A stretch of DNA of 5,381 nucleotides from Spirochaetaceae bacterium (GTDB lineage: Bacteria > Spirochaetota > Spirochaetia > B11-G9), in NCBI GenBank assembly GCA_030633365.1, contig DAOVSY010000222.1, positions 1-5,381 of the forward strand, in the 5' to 3' direction. The position numbers and the translations under genes are program-made. Shown in pieces: positions 1 to 5,381 of this stretch. The notes beneath the pieces are model-generated. The model saw only the letters and a program-made list of their open reading frames with translations, did no database searches and had not been told where the DNA came from. Position 1 is the first letter of the stretch; every line of letters starts with the position of its first letter.

Positions 1-2
1 CA

Positions 3-578
3 TGGTTGTTTAATGTTGTATACAGAGATCAGACAATAAGGGATGTTTCCCAGTCAACAATTAATCAGTTGGTAGGGGACAGAGCTATTCTTGATGTTAT
101 TGGTCCAGAGAGAACAAATATTATGGATCAGGCAAAGATCAGAATGAATGAAATCCTTGCCAAATATGATCTTGGTGCTACTGTAACAACAGTTCAGCTT
201 AAGAATATTGTTCCTCCTGCAGGTAACGTTCAGGATGCATTTGAAGATGTTAATAAAGCCATCCAGGATATGGAGAGGCTGATAAATGAAGGTAAAGAGG
301 AATACAATAAAGAGATTCCAAAAGCCAGCGGTGAGGCAGATAAAATGATTCAGATAGCCCAGGGTTACGCTACTGAGCGTGTTAATAAAGCCCGTGGTGA
401 TGTAGCAAGGTTCCTTTCTGTAAGGAATGAGTATGTTAAGAATCCTGCAGTAACCCGGACACGTTTATACCTTGAAACAATTGAAGAGGTCTTTGGAACC
501 AGTGAAGGTACAGATCTTATTGATAAAAATCTTGATGGATTTCTACCCATTAAAAATCTCCAGGGGGTAGCACAATGA
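3..578 (+). CDS. hflK: HflK, SPFH-family FtsH-protease modulator, C-terminal part (5' end outside window)
   Basis: The reading frame is open from the left edge (first whole codon TGG at 3), so the N-terminal membrane segment and the start of the SPFH/band-7 domain are missing. About 191 residues remain. Seen directly: the late SPFH domain with VVYRDQTIRDVSQSTINQLVG and a YDLGATVTTVQLKNIVPP stretch, then a charged, probably coiled-coil segment (AFEDVNKAIQDMERLINEGKEEYNKEIPKA in two halves), an Ala/Gly-rich stretch, GDVARFLSVRNEY, and the closing TRTRLYLETIEEVFG. These match the order of conserved blocks in HflK rather than HflC, notably the PPxxVxxAFxDV block and RLYLET near the end. Known of the family: HflK and HflC form a large membrane assembly that encloses FtsH and limits its access to membrane substrates. 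The gene overlaps hflC by four bases, so translation is probably coupled. A TTG at 6-8 is not a real start, because the frame continues upstream of it. Confidence 0.93.
   Translation, partial: WLFNVVYRDQTIRDVSQSTINQLVGDRAILDVIGPERTNIMDQAKIRMNEILAKYDLGATVTTVQLKNIVPPAGNVQDAFEDVNKAIQDMERLINEGKEEYNKEIPKASGEADKMIQIAQGYATERVNKARGDVARFLSVRNEYVKNPAVTRTRLYLETIEEVFGTSEGTDLIDKNLDGFLPIKNLQGVAQ
562..568 (+). promoter_or_regulatory. Ribosome binding site of hflC inside the hflK 3' end
   Basis: The sequence AGGGGGT lies 6 bases before the ATG at 575. It resembles a Shine-Dalgarno site and is also coding sequence for the last residues of HflK. It supports the ATG at 575 as the hflC start, together with the ATGA overlap with the hflK stop (576-578). 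Confidence 0.6.
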
Positions 579-1576
579 AAAAAGCTATTACTGTACTCGT
601 AGTTGTTGCTGTTTTAATGGTTGTTCTTATGCTTCTTGGACCTTTATATGTACTTGAAGAGGGGTCTCAGGCAGTTGTTACCCGATTTGGAGCTATTGTA
701 AGTTCCCAGTCCGAAGCTGGATTGAAATTCAAGATGCCAGTTGTAGATACGGTTATTAAATATCCTAAAAAAATTCTATCCTGGGATGGAGATGCTCAGA
801 GAGTACCTACCTCAGAAAATCAGTTTATATGGATTGATACAACAGCACGTTGGAGAATTACAGATCCTATTAAATTTTATGAATCTGTTACCACTCTTGA
901 ACAGGGTTGGTCCAGACTGGATGATGTTATTGATTCTTCTGTTAGAACCGTAATTGCGGAGAACTCATTAAATGAAGCAGTTAGAAACTCTAATTTAATT
1001 AACGAAATTGACAGAGAAGATTCAGCTACTGCTATTGTTGCCCAGGGTGATGAAGGTTCAACAGGAATAGATGAACTATTGAAGTCTACCTTTACTGTTA
1101 CTACTTATGAAGAAATTGGTAAGGGACGTGAAGTTCTTTCCGAAGCAATGTATACTGCAGCTTCCAAACTAACAGTACAATTTGGTATTGAGCTGATAGA
1201 CATCCTAATTCGTCAGATTCGTTATTCCGATGACCTTACAGAATCGGTATACAACAGGATGATTAAAGAACGACGACAAATTGCAGAGTTCTACCGATCC
1301 TATGGTGAAGGTAAGAAAGCTGAGTGGCTTGGAAAACTGGACAATGAACGAAGATCTGTTCTTTCCGGTGCTTATGAAAAGTCCGAAACTATAAAAGGTA
1401 CAGCTGATGCTTCAGCAACAAGAATTTATTCTGATGCTTATGGCAACAATGCTGAGTTCTTCGAGTTCTGGAGATCTATAGAGTCATATAAAAAGATTCT
1501 TCCTAATTTTAGTAAAACTCTTACTACCGACATGGAATACTTTAAGTATTTGTATTCTGCGGATGGAAGACAGTAG
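575..1576 (+). CDS. hflC: HflC, SPFH-family FtsH-protease modulator
   Basis: The protein has 333 residues, close to E. coli HflC (about 334), and appears complete. Seen directly: a single N-terminal hydrophobic segment at about residues 4-24 (a signal anchor, with the bulk outside the membrane), followed by the typical SPFH opening VLEEGSQAVVTRFGAI (27-42). Next comes KMPVVDTVIKYPKKILSWDG and the beta-rich band-7 core with RWRITDPIKFYESV. The hallmark IRQIRYSDDLTESVYNRMIKERR (from about 212 to 234) leads into a long charged helix (EFYRSYGEGKKAEWLGKLDNERR), an Ala-rich stretch and the C-terminal FFEFWRSIESYKKIL block. That last block corresponds to the F-x-x-F-x-R-S-x-x-x-Y region of HflC. The spacer between the SPFH halves (about 140-190) is acidic and probably flexible; such a spacer also occurs in E. 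coli HflC. It is co-transcribed with hflK by the ATGA overlap and ends 48 bases before a strong terminator. Role, from family knowledge: partner of HflK in the complex that regulates FtsH. Confidence 0.94.
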   Translation: MKKAITVLVVVAVLMVVLMLLGPLYVLEEGSQAVVTRFGAIVSSQSEAGLKFKMPVVDTVIKYPKKILSWDGDAQRVPTSENQFIWIDTTARWRITDPIKFYESVTTLEQGWSRLDDVIDSSVRTVIAENSLNEAVRNSNLINEIDREDSATAIVAQGDEGSTGIDELLKSTFTVTTYEEIGKGREVLSEAMYTAASKLTVQFGIELIDILIRQIRYSDDLTESVYNRMIKERRQIAEFYRSYGEGKKAEWLGKLDNERRSVLSGAYEKSETIKGTADASATRIYSDAYGNNAEFFEFWRSIESYKKILPNFSKTLTTDMEYFKYLYSADGRQ

Positions 1577-1624
1577 GGCTGTTATTTATCGCAGCTGTGC
1601 GTAATTTTATGTAAAAAAACATAC

Positions 1625-1669
1625 CGGTCGTAGAGACGCCCAAATTGGGCGTCTTTACGACCGTTTTTT
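1625..1669. terminator. Shared bidirectional intrinsic terminator between hflC and the convergent flavoprotein gene
   Basis: Bases 1625-1642 pair with 1646-1663: 18 consecutive pairs around a 3-base loop, with one G-U pair (1633 with 1655). On the plus strand six T residues follow directly (1664-1669), the textbook form, ending the hflK-hflC operon. On the minus strand the hairpin is followed, after about five bases, by the complement of an A-run (1613-1619). The G-U pair becomes a C-A mismatch there, so termination should be somewhat weaker in that direction. The last codons and the TAA stop of the minus-strand gene (stop at 1655-1657) lie inside the hairpin. The 48 bases from the hflC stop to the hairpin hold no gene. 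Confidence 0.9.
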
Positions 1670-3022
1670 ATTCATTTTATTTATCAGCTCGTCTACACGA
1701 GGGCCACAAAATTTACCCTGACAAAGCCCCATTCCTGCACGGGTACGCATTTTTATAGCCTTTTTGGTGTTTATATCTATGTTTCGGTTTAAGGCATCTA
1801 TAATTTCACCTTCTGTTACCCTTTCACAACGGCAAACAATTCTTTCATCACTTGAAGCTAATTCTATACGTCGTTTGACTTCTGCTGCATCAAAGCTGTT
1901 AGGTTTTATTATTGCTGCCCTGTAAGGATTAAAATAGGTATTTTTTTCCAGAGCTACTCTTTTTTTTATTATTTCTATAACCATCTCTGCAATAGCAGGT
2001 GATGAAGTAAGACCTGGAGATTCAATTCCTGCGACATTAATAAAACCAGGATATTCCTCTTTTATTATAAAATCCCCAGTACTGGGAGTAGGGCGGATTC
2101 CTGAGAATGTTTTTAGTCTTTTTTTAATATTAATATCAGGAAGGGACTTACGGGCAGTATCTATTACATATTTAAGAGTTAACTCATCAGTTTCTTTATC
2201 CTCTCTGTTTTCTACCTCTTCAGAATTAGGTCCAAGCATCAGATTCCCATGATACGTTGAAGTTACAAGAATCCCTTTACCATTCTTTGTAGGAACCTGA
2301 AATACTACAGAGTTTACAGCAGTTCCTGTTCCTTTTTGAAAGAGTATGTACTGACCTTTCCTTGGAATAATTTTAAAGTAATCTACACCTGCCATTTTTG
2401 ATATAGAATCTGAATATACACCTGCTGCATTTATTATTGTGTGGGCTTTTATAGTTTCTTTATCTGTAATAAGTTCAAAATAACCGTTTTTTTTTACAAT
2501 ATCCAGAATCCTATGATTTAGAAGGAGTGACACTCCATTGGAAACAGCATTTTCTGCAAGAGCAATTGTGTACTCATAAGGAGAGGTAACACCTACATCC
2601 TTTGCATAGAGAGCATACTTTACTTCAGGATTAAGATTGGGATCTATATCCAGGATCTCATCTGTTTCAATAATACTTAAATCTTTTACTCCGTTTTCTA
2701 TTCCATTTTTTTGTAGCATTTTTATTAAATCCAGATCATAATCATTAAATCCCAGAACAAGCCCACCAGTTTTTCTATATCCGAAATTAAGTTGATTATT
2801 CAGATCCTCAAACATTCTGTTGCCAAGGACGTTCAGTTTTCCTTTTAATGTTCCATGCTTAGCTGCATAACCGCCATGTATTATTCCACTGTTAGCCTTG
2901 GATGCTCCACTTGCGACGTCATCTGATTTTTCCAGAATACAGACATCTGCCTTATATTTACTTAATTCTCTGGCGATGGAACAACCTATAACACCTGCAC
3001 CTATAATTGCAAAATCGTACAT
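1655..3022 (-). CDS. FAD-dependent oxidoreductase (GlpA/LhgO-like) with C-terminal BFD-type [2Fe-2S] domain
   Basis: The protein has 455 residues. Seen directly: a dinucleotide-binding motif at the extreme N-terminus, G8-x-G10-x-x-G13, with E31 closing the second strand to bind the FAD ribose. This favours the ATG at 3022 as the start. Then come SGASKANSGIIHGGY (38-52), typical of the DAO/GlpD/L-2-hydroxyglutarate oxidase fold, and INAAGVYSDSI (about 197-207). GIRPTPSTGDFII (about 306-318) and AGIESPGLTSSPAIAEM (about 330-346) form the second FAD-contacting region. The C-terminal 60 residues carry four cysteines, C397-x-C399-x34-C434-x4-C439 (CRCERVTEGEI ... GLCQGKFCGP), a BFD-like domain expected to bind [2Fe-2S]. 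This architecture is that of GlpA-type glycerol-3-phosphate dehydrogenases and related single-chain oxidoreductases. The substrate cannot be read from sequence; glycerol 3-phosphate or a 2-hydroxyacid is likely. There is no membrane segment. It follows the methyltransferase gene by 42 bp in the same direction, and its stop lies in a terminator hairpin. The GlpB-like and GlpC/DUF1667 partners often found beside such genes are absent here. Confidence 0.88.
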   Translation of the reverse strand: MYDFAIIGAGVIGCSIARELSKYKADVCILEKSDDVASGASKANSGIIHGGYAAKHGTLKGKLNVLGNRMFEDLNNQLNFGYRKTGGLVLGFNDYDLDLIKMLQKNGIENGVKDLSIIETDEILDIDPNLNPEVKYALYAKDVGVTSPYEYTIALAENAVSNGVSLLLNHRILDIVKKNGYFELITDKETIKAHTIINAAGVYSDSISKMAGVDYFKIIPRKGQYILFQKGTGTAVNSVVFQVPTKNGKGILVTSTYHGNLMLGPNSEEVENREDKETDELTLKYVIDTARKSLPDINIKKRLKTFSGIRPTPSTGDFIIKEEYPGFINVAGIESPGLTSSPAIAEMVIEIIKKRVALEKNTYFNPYRAAIIKPNSFDAAEVKRRIELASSDERIVCRCERVTEGEIIDALNRNIDINTKKAIKMRTRAGMGLCQGKFCGPRVDELINKMNKKRS

Positions 3023-3034
3023 TAAAATTCTATT

Positions 3035-3039
3035 TCCTT
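3035..3039 (-). promoter_or_regulatory. Possible ribosome binding site of the FAD oxidoreductase gene
   Basis: Read on the minus strand, AAGGA occurs 12 bases before the ATG at 3022. The spacing is longer than usual and the surroundings are purine- and A-rich, so this is a weak call. The same stretch contains a nine-codon open frame (ATG at 3048, reading MKNKEIEF) whose TAA overlaps the oxidoreductase ATG as TAATG. Re-initiation from it is possible but could be coincidence in AT-rich DNA. Confidence 0.3.
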
Positions 3040-3064
3040 ATTTTTCATTATTAGTTTTTCATTA

Positions 3065-4192
3065 TCATCTCTTCTCTACCAGATACAGATACTCTTTCAC
3101 ATGAATATCCCTTGCCTTCAAATTCCTGCTTCCCCGAAAGGTATTGTACTTCGTTTCAAGTACCTCAACCTTTCCAATCCCTTCAAGGAGCTCAACCATA
3201 TCTTCCCTTTTTATATAACCTTCCGAATTAAAAGAGACAAGAAGGTATTTTGCATCGATTTTTCGGGTAAGATCTTTAAAACTGGAATAAGCTTGTCTTT
3301 TTTTATTAAAACTGGATCTGTTCCAATCTATCGGGATGCCCGATACGGGGCTTATTTCCTCCGGCCTTTTGTAGTTAACAAGGAGATTCAGCATAAAATA
3401 ATTCGATCCATAGGGGTGCTGATTGTAGGGAGGGTCCAGATATGCAACATCAATATGAGAAACCAGGGGAGCTATAGTGTTTGAATCTCCCTGAAGAACT
3501 TCTACTTCACATTCATAGTTGCTAAAGACTGGGTATTTAAGCTCAATATTTCCCAGTATACGCAATAATGCATCCTTATTATTTCCTCCAAACTGACCTA
3601 ATCCGGACTCTTTGTTTTTATAAAAGCCCTTAAATACTCCGGAGGTATTTGCATGGACAGATGCTTCGGATAAAAGGGGTGCTAAAAAGAAGTCTCTAAA
3701 TTCTGGAACAACACCCGCCAGATGATATCTGGCACTATCCAGATAAGCGGCATTACGATTGGTATAAAAAACCCTATCACCCTGGCAGATATTCTTGTCA
3801 TTTCCAGGGGAGTAAAGTTCTTTTATAAACCCATCTGAAACCGGGTTGTTTGTAATTTTATACCGAAGATCTTTAAATATTTCGCTAAGCAGTTTTTCAT
3901 CAACATCTGATCTATTCCGTAGATAACAATTATTAATTACTCGTGAGTAATCTTCCATATCATTGACAATTAGCTTGTTTGAATGCTGCTTAAGATACCG
4001 TGAAACAATACCGGAACCCGAGAATACATCAAAGGTGTGCAGTTTTTCCCTTCCAAGTTTTTCTTTAACATGATTTAATCCCAATCCTATAAAATCAAGA
4101 AGAGTTCTTTTATTGCCAATATATGTTATAAGCTGTTTTGTTAAATAATCAGGGCTTTCCCCTGTCATCAAGTCTTCAAAAATAATCTGCAT
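3065..4192 (-). CDS. D12-class adenine-specific DNA methyltransferase, M.FokI-like
   Basis: The protein has 375 residues and is predicted to transfer a methyl group from S-adenosylmethionine to the N6 of adenine in a specific DNA site. Seen directly: the N-terminal YIGNKRTLLDFI (24-35), equivalent to the Y-x-G-x-K block of D12 enzymes. Motif I DVFSGSG (55-61) binds AdoMet, with an acidic VND (D78) after the next strand. The catalytic motif IV DPPY is at 253-256 (YLDPPYNQHPYGSNY), and F-x-x-K-R-Q-A-Y follows near 295-302. Between motifs I and IV lies a long target-recognition region with FYTNRNAAYLDSARYHLAG and SGVFKGFYKNKES. This layout, including the SNY after DPPYN, resembles each half of M.FokI from memory. 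All catalytic motifs are intact. The ATG at 4192 is supported by a promoter-like sequence just before it, but it has no Shine-Dalgarno site. The in-frame ATG at residue 9 is an alternative start. No restriction endonuclease is adjacent: the flavoprotein gene is downstream and murE is divergent. The recognition site is unknown. Confidence 0.88.
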   Translation of the reverse strand: MQIIFEDLMTGESPDYLTKQLITYIGNKRTLLDFIGLGLNHVKEKLGREKLHTFDVFSGSGIVSRYLKQHSNKLIVNDMEDYSRVINNCYLRNRSDVDEKLLSEIFKDLRYKITNNPVSDGFIKELYSPGNDKNICQGDRVFYTNRNAAYLDSARYHLAGVVPEFRDFFLAPLLSEASVHANTSGVFKGFYKNKESGLGQFGGNNKDALLRILGNIELKYPVFSNYECEVEVLQGDSNTIAPLVSHIDVAYLDPPYNQHPYGSNYFMLNLLVNYKRPEEISPVSGIPIDWNRSSFNKKRQAYSSFKDLTRKIDAKYLLVSFNSEGYIKREDMVELLEGIGKVEVLETKYNTFRGSRNLKARDIHVKEYLYLVEKR

Positions 4193-4200
4193 ACAGTAAG

Positions 4201-4228
4201 TTTATACTTTTAATACTTTAAAGTTCAA
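4201..4228 (-). promoter_or_regulatory. Candidate sigma70-type promoter of the methyltransferase-flavoprotein unit
   Basis: On the minus strand TTGAAC (4228-4223), a 16-base spacer and TATAAA (4206-4201) form a plausible -35/-10 pair. The -10 element ends only 8 bases before the ATG at 4192, so transcription would start at or within a few bases of the start codon. Either the mRNA is leaderless or translation begins at the internal ATG (residue 9). The DNA is AT-rich, so chance matches are common. Confidence 0.4.
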
Positions 4229-4263
4229 GAAAAAGATGCAAGATTCTTTTATAGATGTTTCTA

Positions 4264-4292
4264 TTGCCCAAAAACATTTCTATTGATACCAT
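4264..4292 (+). promoter_or_regulatory. Weak candidate promoter of murE
   Basis: TTGCCC (4264-4269), a 17-base spacer and TACCAT (4287-4292) each match four of six consensus positions. The murE ATG lies 8 bases after the -10 element. This is a weak match; it is listed because murE diverges from the methyltransferase gene and needs a promoter in the 107-bp gap 4193-4299, unless it is reached by antisense-direction read-through. No riboswitch or clear operator is visible in that gap. Confidence 0.2.
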
Positions 4293-4299
4293 CCTTTTT

Positions 4300-5381
4300 A
4301 TGAAAGTAGAATTAAAAAGCCTTCTTAAAGGCATTGAAATTATAAATACAAAAAATATAAGCAATATAGAATTAAAAGGTCTTGCTTACGATTCAAGAGA
4401 TGTTAAGCCGGGGTATGTTTTTTTCGCACTAAAAGGCATTCATACTGATGGTCATGAATATATAGACAAAGCTATTGATAATGGTGCTGCTGTAATATTT
4501 CATTCAGATGAACTATCAAATTATTTATCAAATATTTCATATGTAAAAGTAAATAATACCAGATATATAATGTCGTCCGTTTCTTCTGCTTTTTATGATC
4601 ATCCTTCCAGTAAAATGAAAGTTATAGGTGTTACAGGAACTAATGGTAAAAGTACAACTGTTTCTATGATATATCAGCTTCTTGGGTTTGCAGGATTAAA
4701 AACAGGATTTATTTCAACTGTTCAGTTTGATACAGGCAAAGGGCCTGTAAAAAATCATTACAGACAATCAACTCCAGAAGCAACAGAGATTCATAAGTTG
4801 TTGTTTGAAATGGTTGGAAATGGATGCACATATGCGGTTGTGGAAGCAACGTCCCATGGACTGTCGGTTATAAATAACAGACTTGGTGATGTATTATTTA
4901 ACGGGGCTGTTTTTACTAATATTACTCATGAACATCTGGAGTTTCATAAAACTCTTGATAAGTATATTGATGAAAAGGCTAATCTTTTTCGATTTTTGGA
5001 TTCTAAATCTGGATTTGGTATTGTTAATATAGATGATCCTGTTTCTAATCGTTTTGAACTTGCAACTGAATCAGATATTTTTTCATATAGTCTCATTGAT
5101 AATAATACCTCCATGAGAGCTGATAATATAAAGGGATCCGGCCAGGAAGCCTTTTTTTCAGTATTGTATAACAATATTAAACATGATATTCACCTTAATC
5201 TTCCCAAAATATTTAATGTTGAAAACTCTATTGCTGCATTACTTGCTGTTCTTAAAATAACTAATATGGATATTTCCACTTTTCTTCCCTTTATGAAAAA
5301 GTTAACACCAGCTGAAGGCAGAATGATCCCTGTAAATATGGGACAGAATTTTGAAGTTTTAGTTGACTATGCTCACTCCCC
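4300..5381 (+). CDS. murE: UDP-MurNAc-tripeptide ligase MurE, N-terminal 360 codons (3' end outside window)
   Basis: MurE is a cytoplasmic ATP-dependent ligase that joins the third amino acid (meso-diaminopimelate, lysine or ornithine) to UDP-MurNAc-L-Ala-D-Glu. Seen directly: N-terminal domain with YDSRDVKPGYVFFALKG (30-46), the UDP-binding region. Then GVTGTNGKSTT (110-120), the ATP P-loop, with K117; QSTPEATEIHKLL, matching the TTPE block; and EATSHGLS (182-189). TNITHEHLEFH (206-216) is followed by YIDEKANLF, where K226 is the likely carbamylated lysine. The C-terminal domain begins near AEGRM, and VDYAHS closes the window. The usual DHLD is EHLE here, a conservative change. The ATG at 4300 fits the family start (MKVELKSLLKG). 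An in-frame ATG at 4255 would add 15 residues and seems less likely. Neither start has a clear Shine-Dalgarno site. The DNPR-like loop that separates diaminopimelate from lysine or ornithine enzymes lies beyond the window, so the substrate stays open. Confidence 0.93.
   Translation, partial: MKVELKSLLKGIEIINTKNISNIELKGLAYDSRDVKPGYVFFALKGIHTDGHEYIDKAIDNGAAVIFHSDELSNYLSNISYVKVNNTRYIMSSVSSAFYDHPSSKMKVIGVTGTNGKSTTVSMIYQLLGFAGLKTGFISTVQFDTGKGPVKNHYRQSTPEATEIHKLLFEMVGNGCTYAVVEATSHGLSVINNRLGDVLFNGAVFTNITHEHLEFHKTLDKYIDEKANLFRFLDSKSGFGIVNIDDPVSNRFELATESDIFSYSLIDNNTSMRADNIKGSGQEAFFSVLYNNIKHDIHLNLPKIFNVENSIAALLAVLKITNMDISTFLPFMKKLTPAEGRMIPVNMGQNFEVLVDYAHS

Noticed and set aside
365..550. Minus-strand open frame of 61 codons
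   Set aside because: It is antisense to conserved hflK sequence (GDVARF and RLYLET blocks).
1578..1622. Possible small hairpins after hflC (GCTG/CAGC and TATGT/ACATA)
   Set aside because: The stems are 4-5 bp and far weaker than the 18-bp terminator next to them.
2898..3104. Plus-strand open frame of 68 codons
   Set aside because: It lies opposite the well-supported N-terminus of the flavoprotein and shows no recognisable domain or ribosome binding site.
3330..3344. Small inverted repeat (6-bp arms, ATG loop)
   Set aside because: It lies inside the methyltransferase coding sequence, has no T-run, and is short enough to be chance. It contains GGATG, the FokI site, but a 5-base match means nothing by itself.
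3101..3484. Plus-strand open frame of 127 codons
   Set aside because: It is antisense to the methyltransferase C-terminal half, which carries clear family motifs; the frame has no family features.
4944..5174. Minus-strand open frame of 76 codons
   Set aside because: It is antisense to murE, whose conserved motifs run through the whole region.
1..5381. CRISPR array, tRNA or rRNA gene, insertion sequence, phage attachment site
   Set aside because: No regularly spaced repeats, no transposase motifs and no terminal inverted repeats were seen. The noncoding gaps (48, 42 and 107 bp) show no cloverleaf or rRNA sequence.

Overview
The window is AT-rich bacterial chromosomal DNA with tightly packed genes: three genes (one only as its 3' end) and one gene start surrounding a convergent terminator and a divergent intergenic region. 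Nothing in it marks a plasmid, prophage or insertion sequence. The taxon cannot be fixed from the sequence alone. An hflK-hflC pair, a GlpA/LhgO-like flavoprotein with a C-terminal [2Fe-2S]-binding domain, and a MurE with TNITHEHLEFH in place of the common TNxxxDHLDxH suggest an anaerobic or facultative AT-rich lineage. A spirochaete or clostridium-like bacterium is possible, but that is a low-confidence guess.

Layout. Positions 3-578 (+) hold the C-terminal part of hflK, cut by the window edge. It overlaps hflC (575-1576, +) by an ATGA start/stop. Together they encode the SPFH membrane complex that, in E. coli, surrounds and modulates the FtsH protease. A very strong hairpin at 1625-1663 with a T-run ends this operon. 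The same hairpin contains the last codons and stop of the convergent gene on the minus strand.

The minus-strand unit runs from about 4200 to 1655 and holds two genes. The first, 3065-4192, is a D12-class adenine DNA methyltransferase resembling the domains of M.FokI. Forty-two bases later comes 1655-3022, an FAD-dependent oxidoreductase with a C-terminal BFD-like [2Fe-2S] domain. No restriction endonuclease lies beside the methyltransferase, and no GlpB/GlpC-like partner lies beside the oxidoreductase.

Diverging from the methyltransferase across 107 bp is murE (4300 to beyond the window end, +). This is the cytoplasmic peptidoglycan ligase that adds the third amino acid of the stem peptide. 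The N-terminal 360 codons are present, but the region that decides amino-acid specificity is not.

How the genes work together: hflK and hflC are a true functional pair. The methyltransferase and oxidoreductase appear to share a transcript without an obvious shared task. MurE probably belongs to a cell-wall gene group continuing to the right. I found no clear new multi-gene system. The item most worth following is the apparently solitary M.FokI-like methyltransferase.
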